Of a stretch of 10,766 bases of DNA, positions 1 through 6,967 are shown piece by piece (the stretch's first letter is position 1; each line of letters begins with the position of its first letter). Origin of the DNA: Prevotellaceae bacterium (GTDB taxonomy: Bacteria; Bacteroidota; Bacteroidia; Bacteroidales; Bacteroidaceae). The position numbers and the translations under genes were made by a program. The stretch lies in NCBI GenBank assembly GCA_030536165.1, contig JAUNQM010000057.1, positions 1 through 10,766 of the forward strand, in the 5' to 3' direction. The notes below the pieces were generated by a model. That model was not told where the DNA came from. It made no database searches and saw nothing but the letters and a program-made list of their open reading frames with translations.

Positions 1-977
1 TTTGGCTTGACTATCCAGCAACAGGCAACCAAAGAATCAAGGACCTTGCAGAGTCATACACTCAAGCCCTTGACCCTATAACAAGAATGCCTGTATTTGA
101 CCATGATCTAGGCTTTGTCATCTACACAAGTTATGGCAAAGCATACGCTGCCACAGGACAGGATATCTATAAGAAAGGTATCATAAATGCTGCTGAAAGG
201 CTTTGCGACCTCTATAATCCGAAGGTCGGCACAATGCTTTCGTGGCCAAGAAACGTCGAGATGTTTGGTGGACATCATACCATCATGGACAACATGATAA
301 ACCTTGAACTCCTCTTTGCCGCTTCGCGTCTGTCAGGAAACAACAAATATCACGACATCGCATTCCGACACGCTGAAACCACCATGAAGAATCATTTCCG
401 TGATGATTACACGTCGTATCATGTCGTCATATATGATAGCATTACTGGCAAGAAAGTTCGTGGAGTCACCCATCAGGGATATTCAGACCAAAGTATGTGG
501 GCTCGCGGACAAGCATGGGCTATCTATGGCTTTACCATGACTTATCGTGAGACACGAGATTCTCGTTTCCTCGATTTTGCACAGAAGGTAGCAGACCTCT
601 ATATTCAACGACTGCCCAAAGACCGCATACCATACTGGGATTTTGATGATCCTAAAATTCCAAATAGCTACAAAGATGTCTCTGCCGCATGTATAGTTGC
701 ATCAGCCCTCATCGAACTGTCGGGGTTTGTTGGAAATGAGAAAGGAAATGCATATTTGAAAGCGGCAAAGAAAATGCTTAAAAACATAAAAAAACGCTAT
801 TCCAGTAAAAAAGCCAATAGTGCAATGCTTATGCACGCTGTCGGTAACTTACCTGCAGGGTCTGAGATAGATGCGTCCATAATTTATGCAGATTACTACT
901 ACATGGAAGCGTTAAGCCGTTTGAGTGATAAGGTAGGAAAAGGCAGATGTGATAGCTTATACGCAAATTCAAGATAA
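1..977 (+). CDS. GH88 unsaturated glucuronyl hydrolase, 5'-truncated by the window edge
   Basis: The frame is open from base 3, so the gene begins outside the window; 324 residues are visible, and the family is usually about 380-400. GH88 enzymes remove the 4,5-unsaturated uronic acid that polysaccharide lyases leave at the non-reducing end of oligosaccharides from glycosaminoglycans or similar acidic glycans. Counting from the Met at base 87, the family's two acidic catalytic positions appear as Asp68 in the IMDNMINLELL segment and Asp134 in HQGYSDQSMWARGQAW. The SEIDASIIYADYYYMEAL block near the C-terminus is also typical. The SxWARGQAWAIYG form fits GH88 better than GH105. The missing N-terminus probably holds a signal peptide, so location (periplasm) is inferred. 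It lies upstream of an SGNH esterase and an HTCS-like regulator, which suggests a PUL. The exact substrate cannot be read from the sequence. Confidence 0.9.
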   Translation, partial: WLDYPATGNQRIKDLAESYTQALDPITRMPVFDHDLGFVIYTSYGKAYAATGQDIYKKGIINAAERLCDLYNPKVGTMLSWPRNVEMFGGHHTIMDNMINLELLFAASRLSGNNKYHDIAFRHAETTMKNHFRDDYTSYHVVIYDSITGKKVRGVTHQGYSDQSMWARGQAWAIYGFTMTYRETRDSRFLDFAQKVADLYIQRLPKDRIPYWDFDDPKIPNSYKDVSAACIVASALIELSGFVGNEKGNAYLKAAKKMLKNIKKRYSSKKANSAMLMHAVGNLPAGSEIDASIIYADYYYMEALSRLSDKVGKGRCDSLYANSR

Positions 978-1045
978 AAAGTGTTAGGCGGGCTTGCCCC
1001 ACACCATGCAGGAGGTATTGTAGAAAGTAAATATGGTATTTGGTT

Positions 1046-1215
1046 AGTTATTTTGAGGCGATCGGCGTAAAAGTTGCAAGAGATAAGAACGCAGGTTGGG
1101 GCGTCAACTACTTTATAGCCAACAAGCGTCTTGCCCCAAACTCACAAGCGCAAGCATACGCACCGAAATCTTCGGCTCTGACCATTGTCCTGTAGAGCTG
1201 ACGTTAGAGGTATAG
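1046..1215 (+). pseudogene. Remnant of exodeoxyribonuclease III (C-terminal part, frameshifted)
   Basis: There is no intact ORF, but two frames together encode the end of an ExoIII/Xth-type AP endonuclease. From 1046 one frame reads toward ARDKNAGWGVNYFIANKRLAP, matching the family's KNAGWRIDYF...RL segment. From about 1150 the next frame reads TEIFGSDHCPVELTLEV and a stop at 1213-1215, matching the terminal GSDHCPV block that carries the catalytic Asp-His pair. The frame change falls in about 1138-1150. Nothing recognisable of the N-terminal three quarters of the enzyme is present upstream, so this is a dead fragment between the GH88 and SGNH genes. It may be left from an insertion, deletion or rearrangement of a full xth gene elsewhere in the genome. 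Confidence 0.75.
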
Positions 1216-1270
1216 TAAGTAGTTGATGATACAAAACTTTGCCTTGAATGTTAACATTTTTATTGATATT

Positions 1271-1960
1271 ATGAGAAAACTTATACTTTTATGCCTGTTG
1301 TTAGGAACAATGGGGTACTGTTTCGGACAGAAACATGATTTTGCTAATTGGAAACGTTATGCTGAAGCTAATGCTGAGTTAGGACAGCCTGCTAAAGGCG
1401 AAAAGCGTGTAGTCCTTATGGGCAATAGCATTACAGATGGTTGGCCAAGGACAAGGCCAGAGTTCTTTAACGATAATAAACTTATTGGACGTGGAATAAG
1501 CGGACAAACCAGTTATCAATTCTTACTGCGTTTTCGTGAGGATGTGATAAATCTAAAACCAAAGGTGGTAGTGATAAATTACGGAACAAACGACATTGCA
1601 GAGAACACAGGTGCGTATGATGAGGACCTGACATTTGGCAATGTTTGTTCGATGGTTGATTTGGCTAAAGCTAATGGTATAAAGGTCATTCTTACGAGTT
1701 GTCTTCCTGCCGAAGGCTTTGGGTGGCGCAAGGAGATAACTGGTAGCATGGATAAAATAAGACATCTAAATGAACGTGTGAAAGAATATGCGCTTTCACA
1801 TAAAATCCCTTATGTAGATTATTTCTGCTCGATGGTTAATGACGAAGGGACAGGTATGATAAGCAAGTATGCCAAAGATAAACCTGGCGTTCATCCAAGT
1901 GCAGAAGGTTATGCTGTGATGGAGAAACTATTGCTGCCTGTAATCAATAAATTAAGATAA
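1271..1960 (+). CDS. Secreted SGNH/GDSL-type esterase (acylhydrolase)
   Basis: 229 residues from the ATG at 1271, chosen because it places a clean signal peptide (MRKLILLCLLLGTMGYCFG, cut before QKHD) at the N-terminus; an upstream ATG at 1223 would add 16 residues before it. The SGNH blocks are visible: block I GNSIT with nucleophile Ser53, block II GRGISG (73-78), block III GTND (105-108, Asn107 for the oxyanion hole), and block V GVHPSAEGY with His208. The position three residues before His208, where the family normally carries the triad Asp (DxxH), is Pro205; the nearest acid is Asp203. The enzyme may therefore use Asp203 or a Ser-His dyad. Next to GH88 it plausibly removes acetyl or other ester groups from the same glycan in the periplasm; that role is inferred. 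Confidence 0.85.
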   Translation: MRKLILLCLLLGTMGYCFGQKHDFANWKRYAEANAELGQPAKGEKRVVLMGNSITDGWPRTRPEFFNDNKLIGRGISGQTSYQFLLRFREDVINLKPKVVVINYGTNDIAENTGAYDEDLTFGNVCSMVDLAKANGIKVILTSCLPAEGFGWRKEITGSMDKIRHLNERVKEYALSHKIPYVDYFCSMVNDEGTGMISKYAKDKPGVHPSAEGYAVMEKLLLPVINKLR

Positions 1961-1984
1961 CCACAATCCAAGGGCACTGAAAAA

Positions 1985-2029
1985 GTCCCGCAAGGACAAA
2001 AAGAGATAGGGCTGGGCAAGCCCTATCTC
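1985..2029 (-). terminator. Two tandem hairpins with T-runs on the minus strand
   Basis: A perfect 11-bp stem (2003-2013 with 2019-2029, sequence gagatagggct, 5-nt loop) is followed on the minus strand by TTTTT. A second small stem (1994-1997 with 1985-1988, gtcc/ggac) follows, again with TTTTT. The polarity fits minus-strand transcripts. The stronger hairpin may also stop + strand transcription after the SGNH gene, although no T-run follows it on that strand. Confidence 0.6.
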
Positions 2030-2037
2030 ATAGAAAA

Positions 2038-2286
2038 TCATTCTTCTCCTCTAAGGACAGGCAAACTGATGTGGTGCTTTACGTATGGTATGCCTTCGCC
2101 TCTATTCTTGGACGAAGCACCATCGTAAAAGCCACTCATGAGGTGTAACACAGGGAATAACTGAGGCGTGAAAGGCACAAGCATAAGCATTGTTTACATT
2201 TTATCAGGGCTTTCGTTGTTTCTTTCAACCAACTGATTAACACATCTTAAAGACAACAATAGAATGGCGCTATCATGAATGTTTTT
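2038..2286 (-). pseudogene. Unidentified gene remnant on the minus strand
   Basis: On the minus strand one frame stays open from about 2286 down to a TGA at 2038-2040, interrupted only by a TAA at 2194-2196. The part after the interruption codes for about 51 residues and includes VPFTPQLFPVLHLMSG and KNRGEGIPYVKHH; the part before it includes RCVNQLVERNNESPDKM. I do not recognise the family. The case for a former gene is the single-stop open frame, ordinary amino-acid composition, and the position just before a pair of minus-strand terminators. It is also close enough to the upstream side of the regulator gene that it could be plain intergenic DNA read by chance. Confidence 0.3.
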
Positions 2287-2407
2287 TTTAACTTCTCCTA
2301 TCCAGAATTCGGCAACGCGCAATAGAAGTTATAATCTTAGACTTAATAATTTTGCTCCAAAAACTGTTATTTATTTCCCATTTTCTATGAATATCAAAAG
2401 TTTTGTG

Positions 2408-2415
2408 TATCTTTG
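2408..2415 (+). promoter_or_regulatory. Bacteroidetes -7 box upstream of the regulator gene
   Basis: TATCTTTG matches the TAnnTTTG -7 consensus of the Bacteroidetes primary sigma factor and lies 24 nt before the ATG at 2440, giving a leader of roughly 15-20 nt. No convincing TTG-type -33 element is seen about 20 nt upstream, so this may be a weak or activator-dependent promoter. Confidence 0.5.
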
Positions 2416-2439
2416 TGCCATAAACAAGACGATAGATCA

Positions 2440-5184
2440 ATGAAGAAGTTTCACCTTATCTTTCTGTTTCTTACATTTATGGTTTGTGCTTCAGCAAATA
2501 CCAATAATGTACAAACGAACCACCTGACTATATATGATGGACTAGCCGGTGAATCTGTCAACGCCATTTTCAACGACGGTAGTAATGTGCTTTGGTTTGG
2601 CACGACGAATGGTGTGACCGTCTTCAACGGGAAAAGGATGAGGACGATTAACATTAGTCCTGTCCGGTCAAAAAATGTGGTGAGACACATCACGCAGTCA
2701 GCCGATGGACGTATGTGGCTTAGCACTTCGAGCGGAGTGTATTACGTTGACTGGCTGAAGAGTTCATCCGCCAAAAAGGTGATACCTGAATTGGATGGGG
2801 CTGTAAATGATATTCTTGTAATAGGTAATAGGCTTTTCATTAGCACAAACGACGGCATGTTCGTTTACGACATGGAAAAGGATAAAAGTCGTCATATCTG
2901 GATAAATGCCGACCATATGTCGAAGACTAATTCGGTTTGTGAATCAAAGACGGACAACAAAGGCCGTGTGTGGATTCTCTCAAGCAACGACCTCTCACTG
3001 TATGACGTAAAGAAGGGCACGCTGAAATCTATGAATATTACAAAGAAAATAAAGATATTCAACGTGCTGCGTACTATGGATATAGTGGGAAATCGTATCT
3101 TTATCGGAACCTACAACGATGGCTTGTTTGTGTTTAATATGCAAGATGAGTCTATCAGCCAGTACGTAGATGTCGGATGCCGCATCATTACCACAATCTC
3201 ACACGACAAGGAGAACTTATACGTTGGCACTGATGGTGCTGGCGTCAGCGTCATCAACCTAACCACCGATGAGACTATAAAGCATTATTCTACAAACGAT
3301 GATAGCGAAATCAGACTGGTTGATAACTCTATCTACTCTTTCCTGCACCTTGAAAACGGCGTAAACATTTTCGGGTTCTATCGACACGGAGTTGAATACA
3401 ACTACTTTGTCAACCCTCTCTTCCAGACTTACCAGTTCGGATATTTCTCTACTGAGAACCTTAACGTCAGAAGCTTCTGCATCGATGGTGCACGCAAGGT
3501 GATTGGCACGCGAAATGGTCTCTATTTCATAGATGAAGAGAATAATGTGGTAAAAAACTTTTCTTCTACCCAATTCGGAGGGGGAATAGTCACAAATATC
3601 GTAAAATACAATGGAAAATACTACTTTTCAACATTCAACAATGGTGTGAGCCAGCTCGATCCTGACAAACTTGAGCTGTCACGCTTCGGCACCAACAAAG
3701 CTCTTCAGACTATGAGTTTCGGAAGCCTTGCTGTATCACCTAATAACGAACTATGGATGTCGAGCAATAACGGCGTATATGTATATAATAGCACTGCCGG
3801 AAGCGAACGAGTGTTCAACAAAAATAATTGTCCGCTACTCAACAGCTATGTAAAAAGTCTTGGGTTCGATAGTAAAAACAGATGTTGGATGGGAACAGAA
3901 CTCGGACTCTGCATATACAACCCTATCGATGATATCATCTCAACTAATTTCCCTGTTGGATTCTTCAACAAGCATCCGGAACTTATCTTCCGTCAGGGAA
4001 GTCAGAATAAGATTATAGCTTACGGCATGGACGGCCTTTTCTGCACGAATGAAGACATGACCGAGTTTTCACATATTGATACGAAGGAAACAATAGGCAA
4101 CGACTATATAAGCATGGTGGCATACGACAAGAACCATAATAACTACTGGATGGGGACGGAACGCGGGCTTTTCTGCTTCAACGAGTCGTTTACATGCTGC
4201 TCGAAGTATTCAGAAGAGTCGGGCATGAACAGCCGTCAGTTCAGCAGCGATGCAATGGCTATAACTAATGGCAGCACGCTTTGGGTCGGAACGATGGAAG
4301 GCCTTTTCTTTGCCGACCTCGACAAGATAGCAGGGAATACTCATCAAAAGTACGACATCATGCTCGACGATATCAACATCAATGGCGTAAGACTTTCTGA
4401 CGAGGAAATAGCCCTAACCTTTAGCAGAAGGAAGATGTACGTCGATTTTAACTGGAGCATCAGTACACTATCACTCGACCCTGTAATCTTAAATCTGGCA
4501 AAGCAAGATAATATTTGCTACGAATATCAGATAGACGACGGTAAATGGCACATAATGTCCCAAGATGCTTCCACCACTTCGGGAGAAGGCAGAGGCGAAT
4601 TGATACAGGGACTTCATCTGGGAAGCAACGAACTTCATATAAGAGTGGCTGGTAAAACTGATTTCACAAGCTACACTGTTGTCGTGGCACCTTCAACTCT
4701 CTTCTGGCTTGAAATTATTGCTATAATCATGATTGCCTTTATCATCTACTTCGCATGGAACAGACAGAAGAAACTCAAGTACGTACGAGAAGAGCTTGAA
4801 ATGGTAAAGTCAAAGTATAGCCGCGTACGTATTGGCGATGATGAGAGCGAAATACTCTATAAGAAACTCACCGACTATATGATTGAAGAAAAGCCATACA
4901 CTAATGTAGGGCTGAAACTATCTGACATTGCTGTTTATTTGAATTGTTCTACAGTAAAATTGTCTCAGTTACTCAACGTCTATGCAAACCTAAACTACTA
5001 CGATTTCATCAACAAGTATCGTTTGGCAGAATTCAAGCAATGCGTCAAGTCTCCAGCCTACAGCAGCTACACCCTCCTGGCATTAGCTGAGATGTGCGGT
5101 TTCAAGAAAAGCTCTTTCTTTACGACATTCAAGAAAATGGAAGGCATGACCCCTTCTGAATATATTAAGAAGGTACGGAAATAA
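2440..5184 (+). CDS. Membrane regulator: propeller sensor, Y_Y_Y domain, TM helix, AraC-type HTH; no kinase or receiver
   Basis: 914 residues from the ATG at 2440, which gives a signal peptide (MKKFHLIFLFLTFMVCASA); a TTG at 2413 is less likely. Residues about 25-640 hold at least twelve two-component-regulator propeller repeats of the LWFGTTNGVTVFN type (others: LYVGTDGAGVSVIN, CWMGTELGLCIYN, LWVGTMEGLFFAD), a periplasmic glycan-sensing architecture. A Y_Y_Y-like domain follows (about 646-750), then one membrane helix (about 755-773, rich in Ile), a short charged linker (about 774-815) and an AraC/XylS-type DNA-binding domain to the end (LSDIAVYLNCSTVKLSQLL, LALAEMCGFKKSSFFTTFKK). Classical HTCS proteins carry HisKA, HATPase and REC domains between the TM helix and the HTH; here only about 40 residues separate them. 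It probably transmits ligand binding directly to a membrane-tethered DNA-binding domain. Likely targets are the neighbouring glycan genes; this is inferred. Confidence 0.88.
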   Translation: MKKFHLIFLFLTFMVCASANTNNVQTNHLTIYDGLAGESVNAIFNDGSNVLWFGTTNGVTVFNGKRMRTINISPVRSKNVVRHITQSADGRMWLSTSSGVYYVDWLKSSSAKKVIPELDGAVNDILVIGNRLFISTNDGMFVYDMEKDKSRHIWINADHMSKTNSVCESKTDNKGRVWILSSNDLSLYDVKKGTLKSMNITKKIKIFNVLRTMDIVGNRIFIGTYNDGLFVFNMQDESISQYVDVGCRIITTISHDKENLYVGTDGAGVSVINLTTDETIKHYSTNDDSEIRLVDNSIYSFLHLENGVNIFGFYRHGVEYNYFVNPLFQTYQFGYFSTENLNVRSFCIDGARKVIGTRNGLYFIDEENNVVKNFSSTQFGGGIVTNIVKYNGKYYFSTFNNGVSQLDPDKLELSRFGTNKALQTMSFGSLAVSPNNELWMSSNNGVYVYNSTAGSERVFNKNNCPLLNSYVKSLGFDSKNRCWMGTELGLCIYNPIDDIISTNFPVGFFNKHPELIFRQGSQNKIIAYGMDGLFCTNEDMTEFSHIDTKETIGNDYISMVAYDKNHNNYWMGTERGLFCFNESFTCCSKYSEESGMNSRQFSSDAMAITNGSTLWVGTMEGLFFADLDKIAGNTHQKYDIMLDDININGVRLSDEEIALTFSRRKMYVDFNWSISTLSLDPVILNLAKQDNICYEYQIDDGKWHIMSQDASTTSGEGRGELIQGLHLGSNELHIRVAGKTDFTSYTVVVAPSTLFWLEIIAIIMIAFIIYFAWNRQKKLKYVREELEMVKSKYSRVRIGDDESEILYKKLTDYMIEEKPYTNVGLKLSDIAVYLNCSTVKLSQLLNVYANLNYYDFINKYRLAEFKQCVKSPAYSSYTLLALAEMCGFKKSSFFTTFKKMEGMTPSEYIKKVRK

Positions 5185-5226
5185 AAACTTGAAACCTGAA
5201 ACCTATGACCTAAATATCTGGTAATC

Positions 5227-5358
5227 TCACTCCACCCAGTCGCTGCGGTCGAGGTTGCGGTAGCCTACGGCCTCGGCTATGTGGCTGACCTCTATGTCGG
5301 CTTTGCCATCAAGGTCGGCTATGGTGCGGGCAATTTTTATTATGCGGTCATAGGCTCG
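5227..5358 (-). pseudogene. C-terminal remnant of a ComM/YifB-type Mg-chelatase-like AAA+ ATPase
   Basis: The minus strand encodes 43 residues ending in a TGA at 5227-5229: RAYDRIIKIARTIADLDGK followed by HIAEAVGYRNLDR. This is the C-terminal helical lid of the ComM/YifB family (SARAYDRILKVARTIADL...HIxEAIxYRxLDR). The family match stops abruptly at about 5358; beyond it the minus-strand sequence belongs to an unrelated HsdM-like fragment. ComM homologues promote branch migration during integration of transformed DNA. This piece lacks the Walker and sensor regions and cannot be functional. Confidence 0.8.
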
Positions 5359-5363
5359 AACTT

Positions 5364-5540
5364 CTTTGCCTTGTTGTAGTACTCGAAGTTCTTCAAGATA
5401 TCACGGACATTCTCGCTATAGCCGTTCAACTATTCTACAAAGTTGGTATAAAGAATGTCGTTATTATCGGTAGCTTGTGACTTCAAGCGATTCAGCGTCC
5501 ACTTTGATGTATTGAAGTATGATAAACCTGTAATATAGGT
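5364..5540 (-). pseudogene. Fragment of a type I restriction-modification methyltransferase (HsdM-like)
   Basis: The minus strand reads FNTSKWTLNRL, then ILYTNFVE, an in-frame TAG at 5430-5432, then LNGYSENVRDILKNFEYYNK. This resembles the region of HsdM subunits with TLxxLL...NLxxYINGFSxNVRDIIxxFxF, found in the N-terminal half upstream of or around the start of the N6_Mtase domain. Catalytic motifs (NPPF, SAM-binding FxGxG) are absent. The amber codon and truncation on both sides mark it as a remnant. It abuts the ComM tail at about 5359-5363, in a different frame. Confidence 0.65.
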
Positions 5541-5812
5541 GATGCAAATTTATTGAAAAATTTTCATTTTTGTCTTTAGGCGAATGTTTTTTTTGTTGAA
5601 TTTAACAATATCTTTAGCCTTTTTTTACTAAATTCTGACTATTATAGCATAATGTAAGGATTTCTTTTGTTTTATGGGACTAGTTTGAAGGCGAAGATTT
5701 CAACGCCTTTTATCCCATCAGCTCGATATGTTGAGATAGTTCTTCGAAGATATCCCATTATTTTACTTCATGTCATGCTTAAAACTTAGTTGGGTGAGGA
5801 CACGCTGCATAA

Positions 5813-6094
5813 TCACCTATCCATTCCTGCAATCGTCTGGCTTGCACCTCTACTGCGTTGCACCTCCTGAAGCTTGGATTCGGAAATCTCATTCTTGCAG
5901 TCTTTCGTCATCAGCTGATGCGTTGCTTTCGTAATGGACTTCTCCGTCAATCGCTGAACAGGCAATGTGCACTGCTTGCTCACATGGGGATTGGCAACCT
6001 TTCCGTCCGACCTACTGCTGGTGATCTTTCTGTCACCTCCATTTTTCTCCTTGATCTTTTTGGACGAAGTAACACTTATCTTTTTCCGCTGCAA
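5813..6094 (-). CDS. Doubtful 93-codon hypothetical ORF
   Basis: A Lys/Ser/Thr-rich, strongly basic, soluble-looking product of at most 93 residues that starts at TTG and ends at a TGA at 5813-5815. No signal peptide, membrane helix or known motif is visible. A possible promoter lies over its start, so a transcript would have to use an internal start; the first internal ATG comes only about residue 61. It may be a decayed gene or chance. It is listed because this stretch has no other gene. Confidence 0.2.
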   Translation of the reverse strand: MQRKKISVTSSKKIKEKNGGDRKITSSRSDGKVANPHVSKQCTLPVQRLTEKSITKATHQLMTKDCKNEISESKLQEVQRSRGASQTIAGMDR

Positions 6095-6099
6095 AGTTA
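6092..6099 (-). promoter_or_regulatory. Possible minus-strand -7 box
   Basis: On the minus strand the sequence is TAACTTTG, an exact match to the TAnnTTTG -7 consensus. A TTG lies 17 nt upstream of it, slightly closer than the usual spacing of about 19-21. It would drive leftward transcription across the doubtful ORF at 5813-6094. It is supported by consensus match only. Confidence 0.35.
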
Positions 6100-6296
6100 G
6101 TGCAAGCCGTATTCTGCAAGTACCAGAGTCTTATTCCGTAGAATTTTTTCAAAAACTTTTCCGTCTGATGGCATCCAAAAAACTTTTCCAGCCCAGGGGT
6201 GAAATAATTCCGTAATTCCTTGCCATCGATACTTCCCTTGCCAACTCTCGAAGCACCGTAAAAATTAATTGTTTAACTTCTAAAAATTTCAAGAAA

Positions 6297-6674
6297 ATGA
6301 AAGAGACAAAGAACACTTTCGCAGTAACAGGTTTCGTAGGTAAGGATGCAGAAATCCGCAGTTTTGAATCAGCAAGCGTAGCACGCTTCTCGCTCGCAGT
6401 TAGCCGTCAGGAGAAGTCCGGCGAAGAGACAACCCGCACATCAGCCTTCATGAACATTGAGGCTTGGCGCAAGAACGAGAATGCCGACTCCTTCAACCGC
6501 ATCAAGAAAGGTGCAATGCTCACCGTAGAGGGTTACTTCAAGCCAGAGGAATGGCAGGATGCCGATGGCTCAAAGCACAACCGCGTGGTTCTCGTTGCCA
6601 CCAAGTTCGAAGAACCATCTGAGAAGGAGGAAACTCCTGCTCCAAAGGCAAAGAAAGAGAAGAAGGGCAAATAA
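6297..6674 (+). CDS. ssb: Single-stranded DNA-binding protein (short, accessory type)
   Basis: 125 residues with a single OB fold over about residues 6-107: FAVTGFVGKDAEIRSF, VARFSLAVSRQ, FMNIEAWRK, IKKGAMLTVEGYFKPEEW, RVVLVATKFE, all in SSB order. It binds ssDNA, normally as a tetramer, during replication, repair or transfer. The tail after residue 107 is short and ends in a basic KAKKEKKGK run instead of the acidic DDDIPF-like tip by which housekeeping SSB recruits partners such as exonuclease I, RecQ or RecO. This points to an accessory or mobile-element SSB rather than the main chromosomal one. The start ATG follows an AT-rich stretch without a Shine-Dalgarno sequence. A strong terminator follows 19 nt after the stop, so it appears to be a single-gene unit. 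Confidence 0.9.
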   Translation: MKETKNTFAVTGFVGKDAEIRSFESASVARFSLAVSRQEKSGEETTRTSAFMNIEAWRKNENADSFNRIKKGAMLTVEGYFKPEEWQDADGSKHNRVVLVATKFEEPSEKEETPAPKAKKEKKGK

Positions 6675-6693
6675 GCCTTTCTTTCTCTCATAC

Positions 6694-6721
6694 AAGGAGC
6701 GGCTTAGGTCGCTCTTTTTTT
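6694..6721 (+). terminator. Rho-independent terminator of ssb
   Basis: The stem aaggagcg (6694-6701) pairs with cgctcttt (6710-6717), 8 bp with one G-U, around an 8-nt loop, and runs directly into seven T residues (6715-6721). It begins 19 nt after the ssb stop codon. Confidence 0.85.
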
Positions 6722-6775
6722 ATGCTTTTGAATCGCATATAGGTTGACCTATTGTAAGCGTTGCCCACACCATGC

Positions 6776-6967
6776 CATACAGATATGGCAGTTCTGCCTA
6801 TGAGAGACTTTCACTCATGAGTAAAAGACACTCGCAGAAGGTGATGGGACGAAAAGACTCCCAGCCTTTGCCTGTAGAGGTCAGGATGGACTAAAGCCCA
6901 TGCTGACCTTTACGTCTTCAGCAGTAAGTCACTTCGTTTTACCATCACTGGCTGCTATGTCTGTATG
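6776..6967 (+). ncRNA. Large imperfect palindrome P1, candidate structured RNA or ssDNA hairpin
   Basis: No gene is present here, but the ends form a 16-bp stem: 6776-6791 (CATACAGATATGGCAG) with 6952-6967, including two G-U pairs. Inside it GTGATGG (6841-6847) pairs with CCATCAC (6942-6948), and GTAGAGGTCAG (6874-6884) pairs with CTGACCTTTAC (6903-6913) with one G-U, capped by ATGG/CCAT (6886-6889/6898-6901 region). The left side of the terminal stem has 49 extra nt holding a perfect 10-bp palindrome ACTCATGAGT (6813-6822). All three wobble pairs are G-U when read as the + strand; on the minus strand they would be C-A mismatches. This favours a + strand RNA (or + ssDNA). It begins about 55 nt after the ssb terminator. 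No known RNA family is recognised. Confidence 0.5.

Larger units (their letters stand above)
5541..6296. other. Long AT-rich region without a convincing gene, upstream of ssb
   Basis: The region holds several small symmetric elements: a 13-nt palindrome TGAAAAaTTTTCA (5554-5566), a short stem TTGTT/AACAA (5593-5608), and a two-part hairpin in which atggga (5674-5679) pairs with tcccat (5713-5718) around an inner stem aaggcg/cgcctt (5688-5693, 5704-5709). On the minus strand, 5813-6094 is open for 93 codons with a fairly coding-like composition (many Lys AAG and Ser TCC codons), but its only early start is a TTG that lies inside a -7-like box, and I recognise no family. The 200 bp before ssb are AT-rich and have no clear ribosome binding site. 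Confidence 0.5.

Noticed and set aside
1223..1270. Longer start for the SGNH esterase at the ATG at 1223
   Set aside because: It would place 16 residues before a clean signal peptide; the ATG at 1271 gives a normal secretion signal.
2413..2439. TTG start for the regulator
   Set aside because: It overlaps the -7 box and would put residues ahead of the MKKF signal peptide; the ATG at 2440 fits better.
3259..3573. 104-codon open frame on the minus strand
   Set aside because: It is antisense to the propeller region of the regulator, with no motif or start signal.
5858..6215. Two overlapping + strand frames of about 80 codons
   Set aside because: No motifs or ribosome binding sites, and they conflict with each other and with a more coding-like minus-strand frame.
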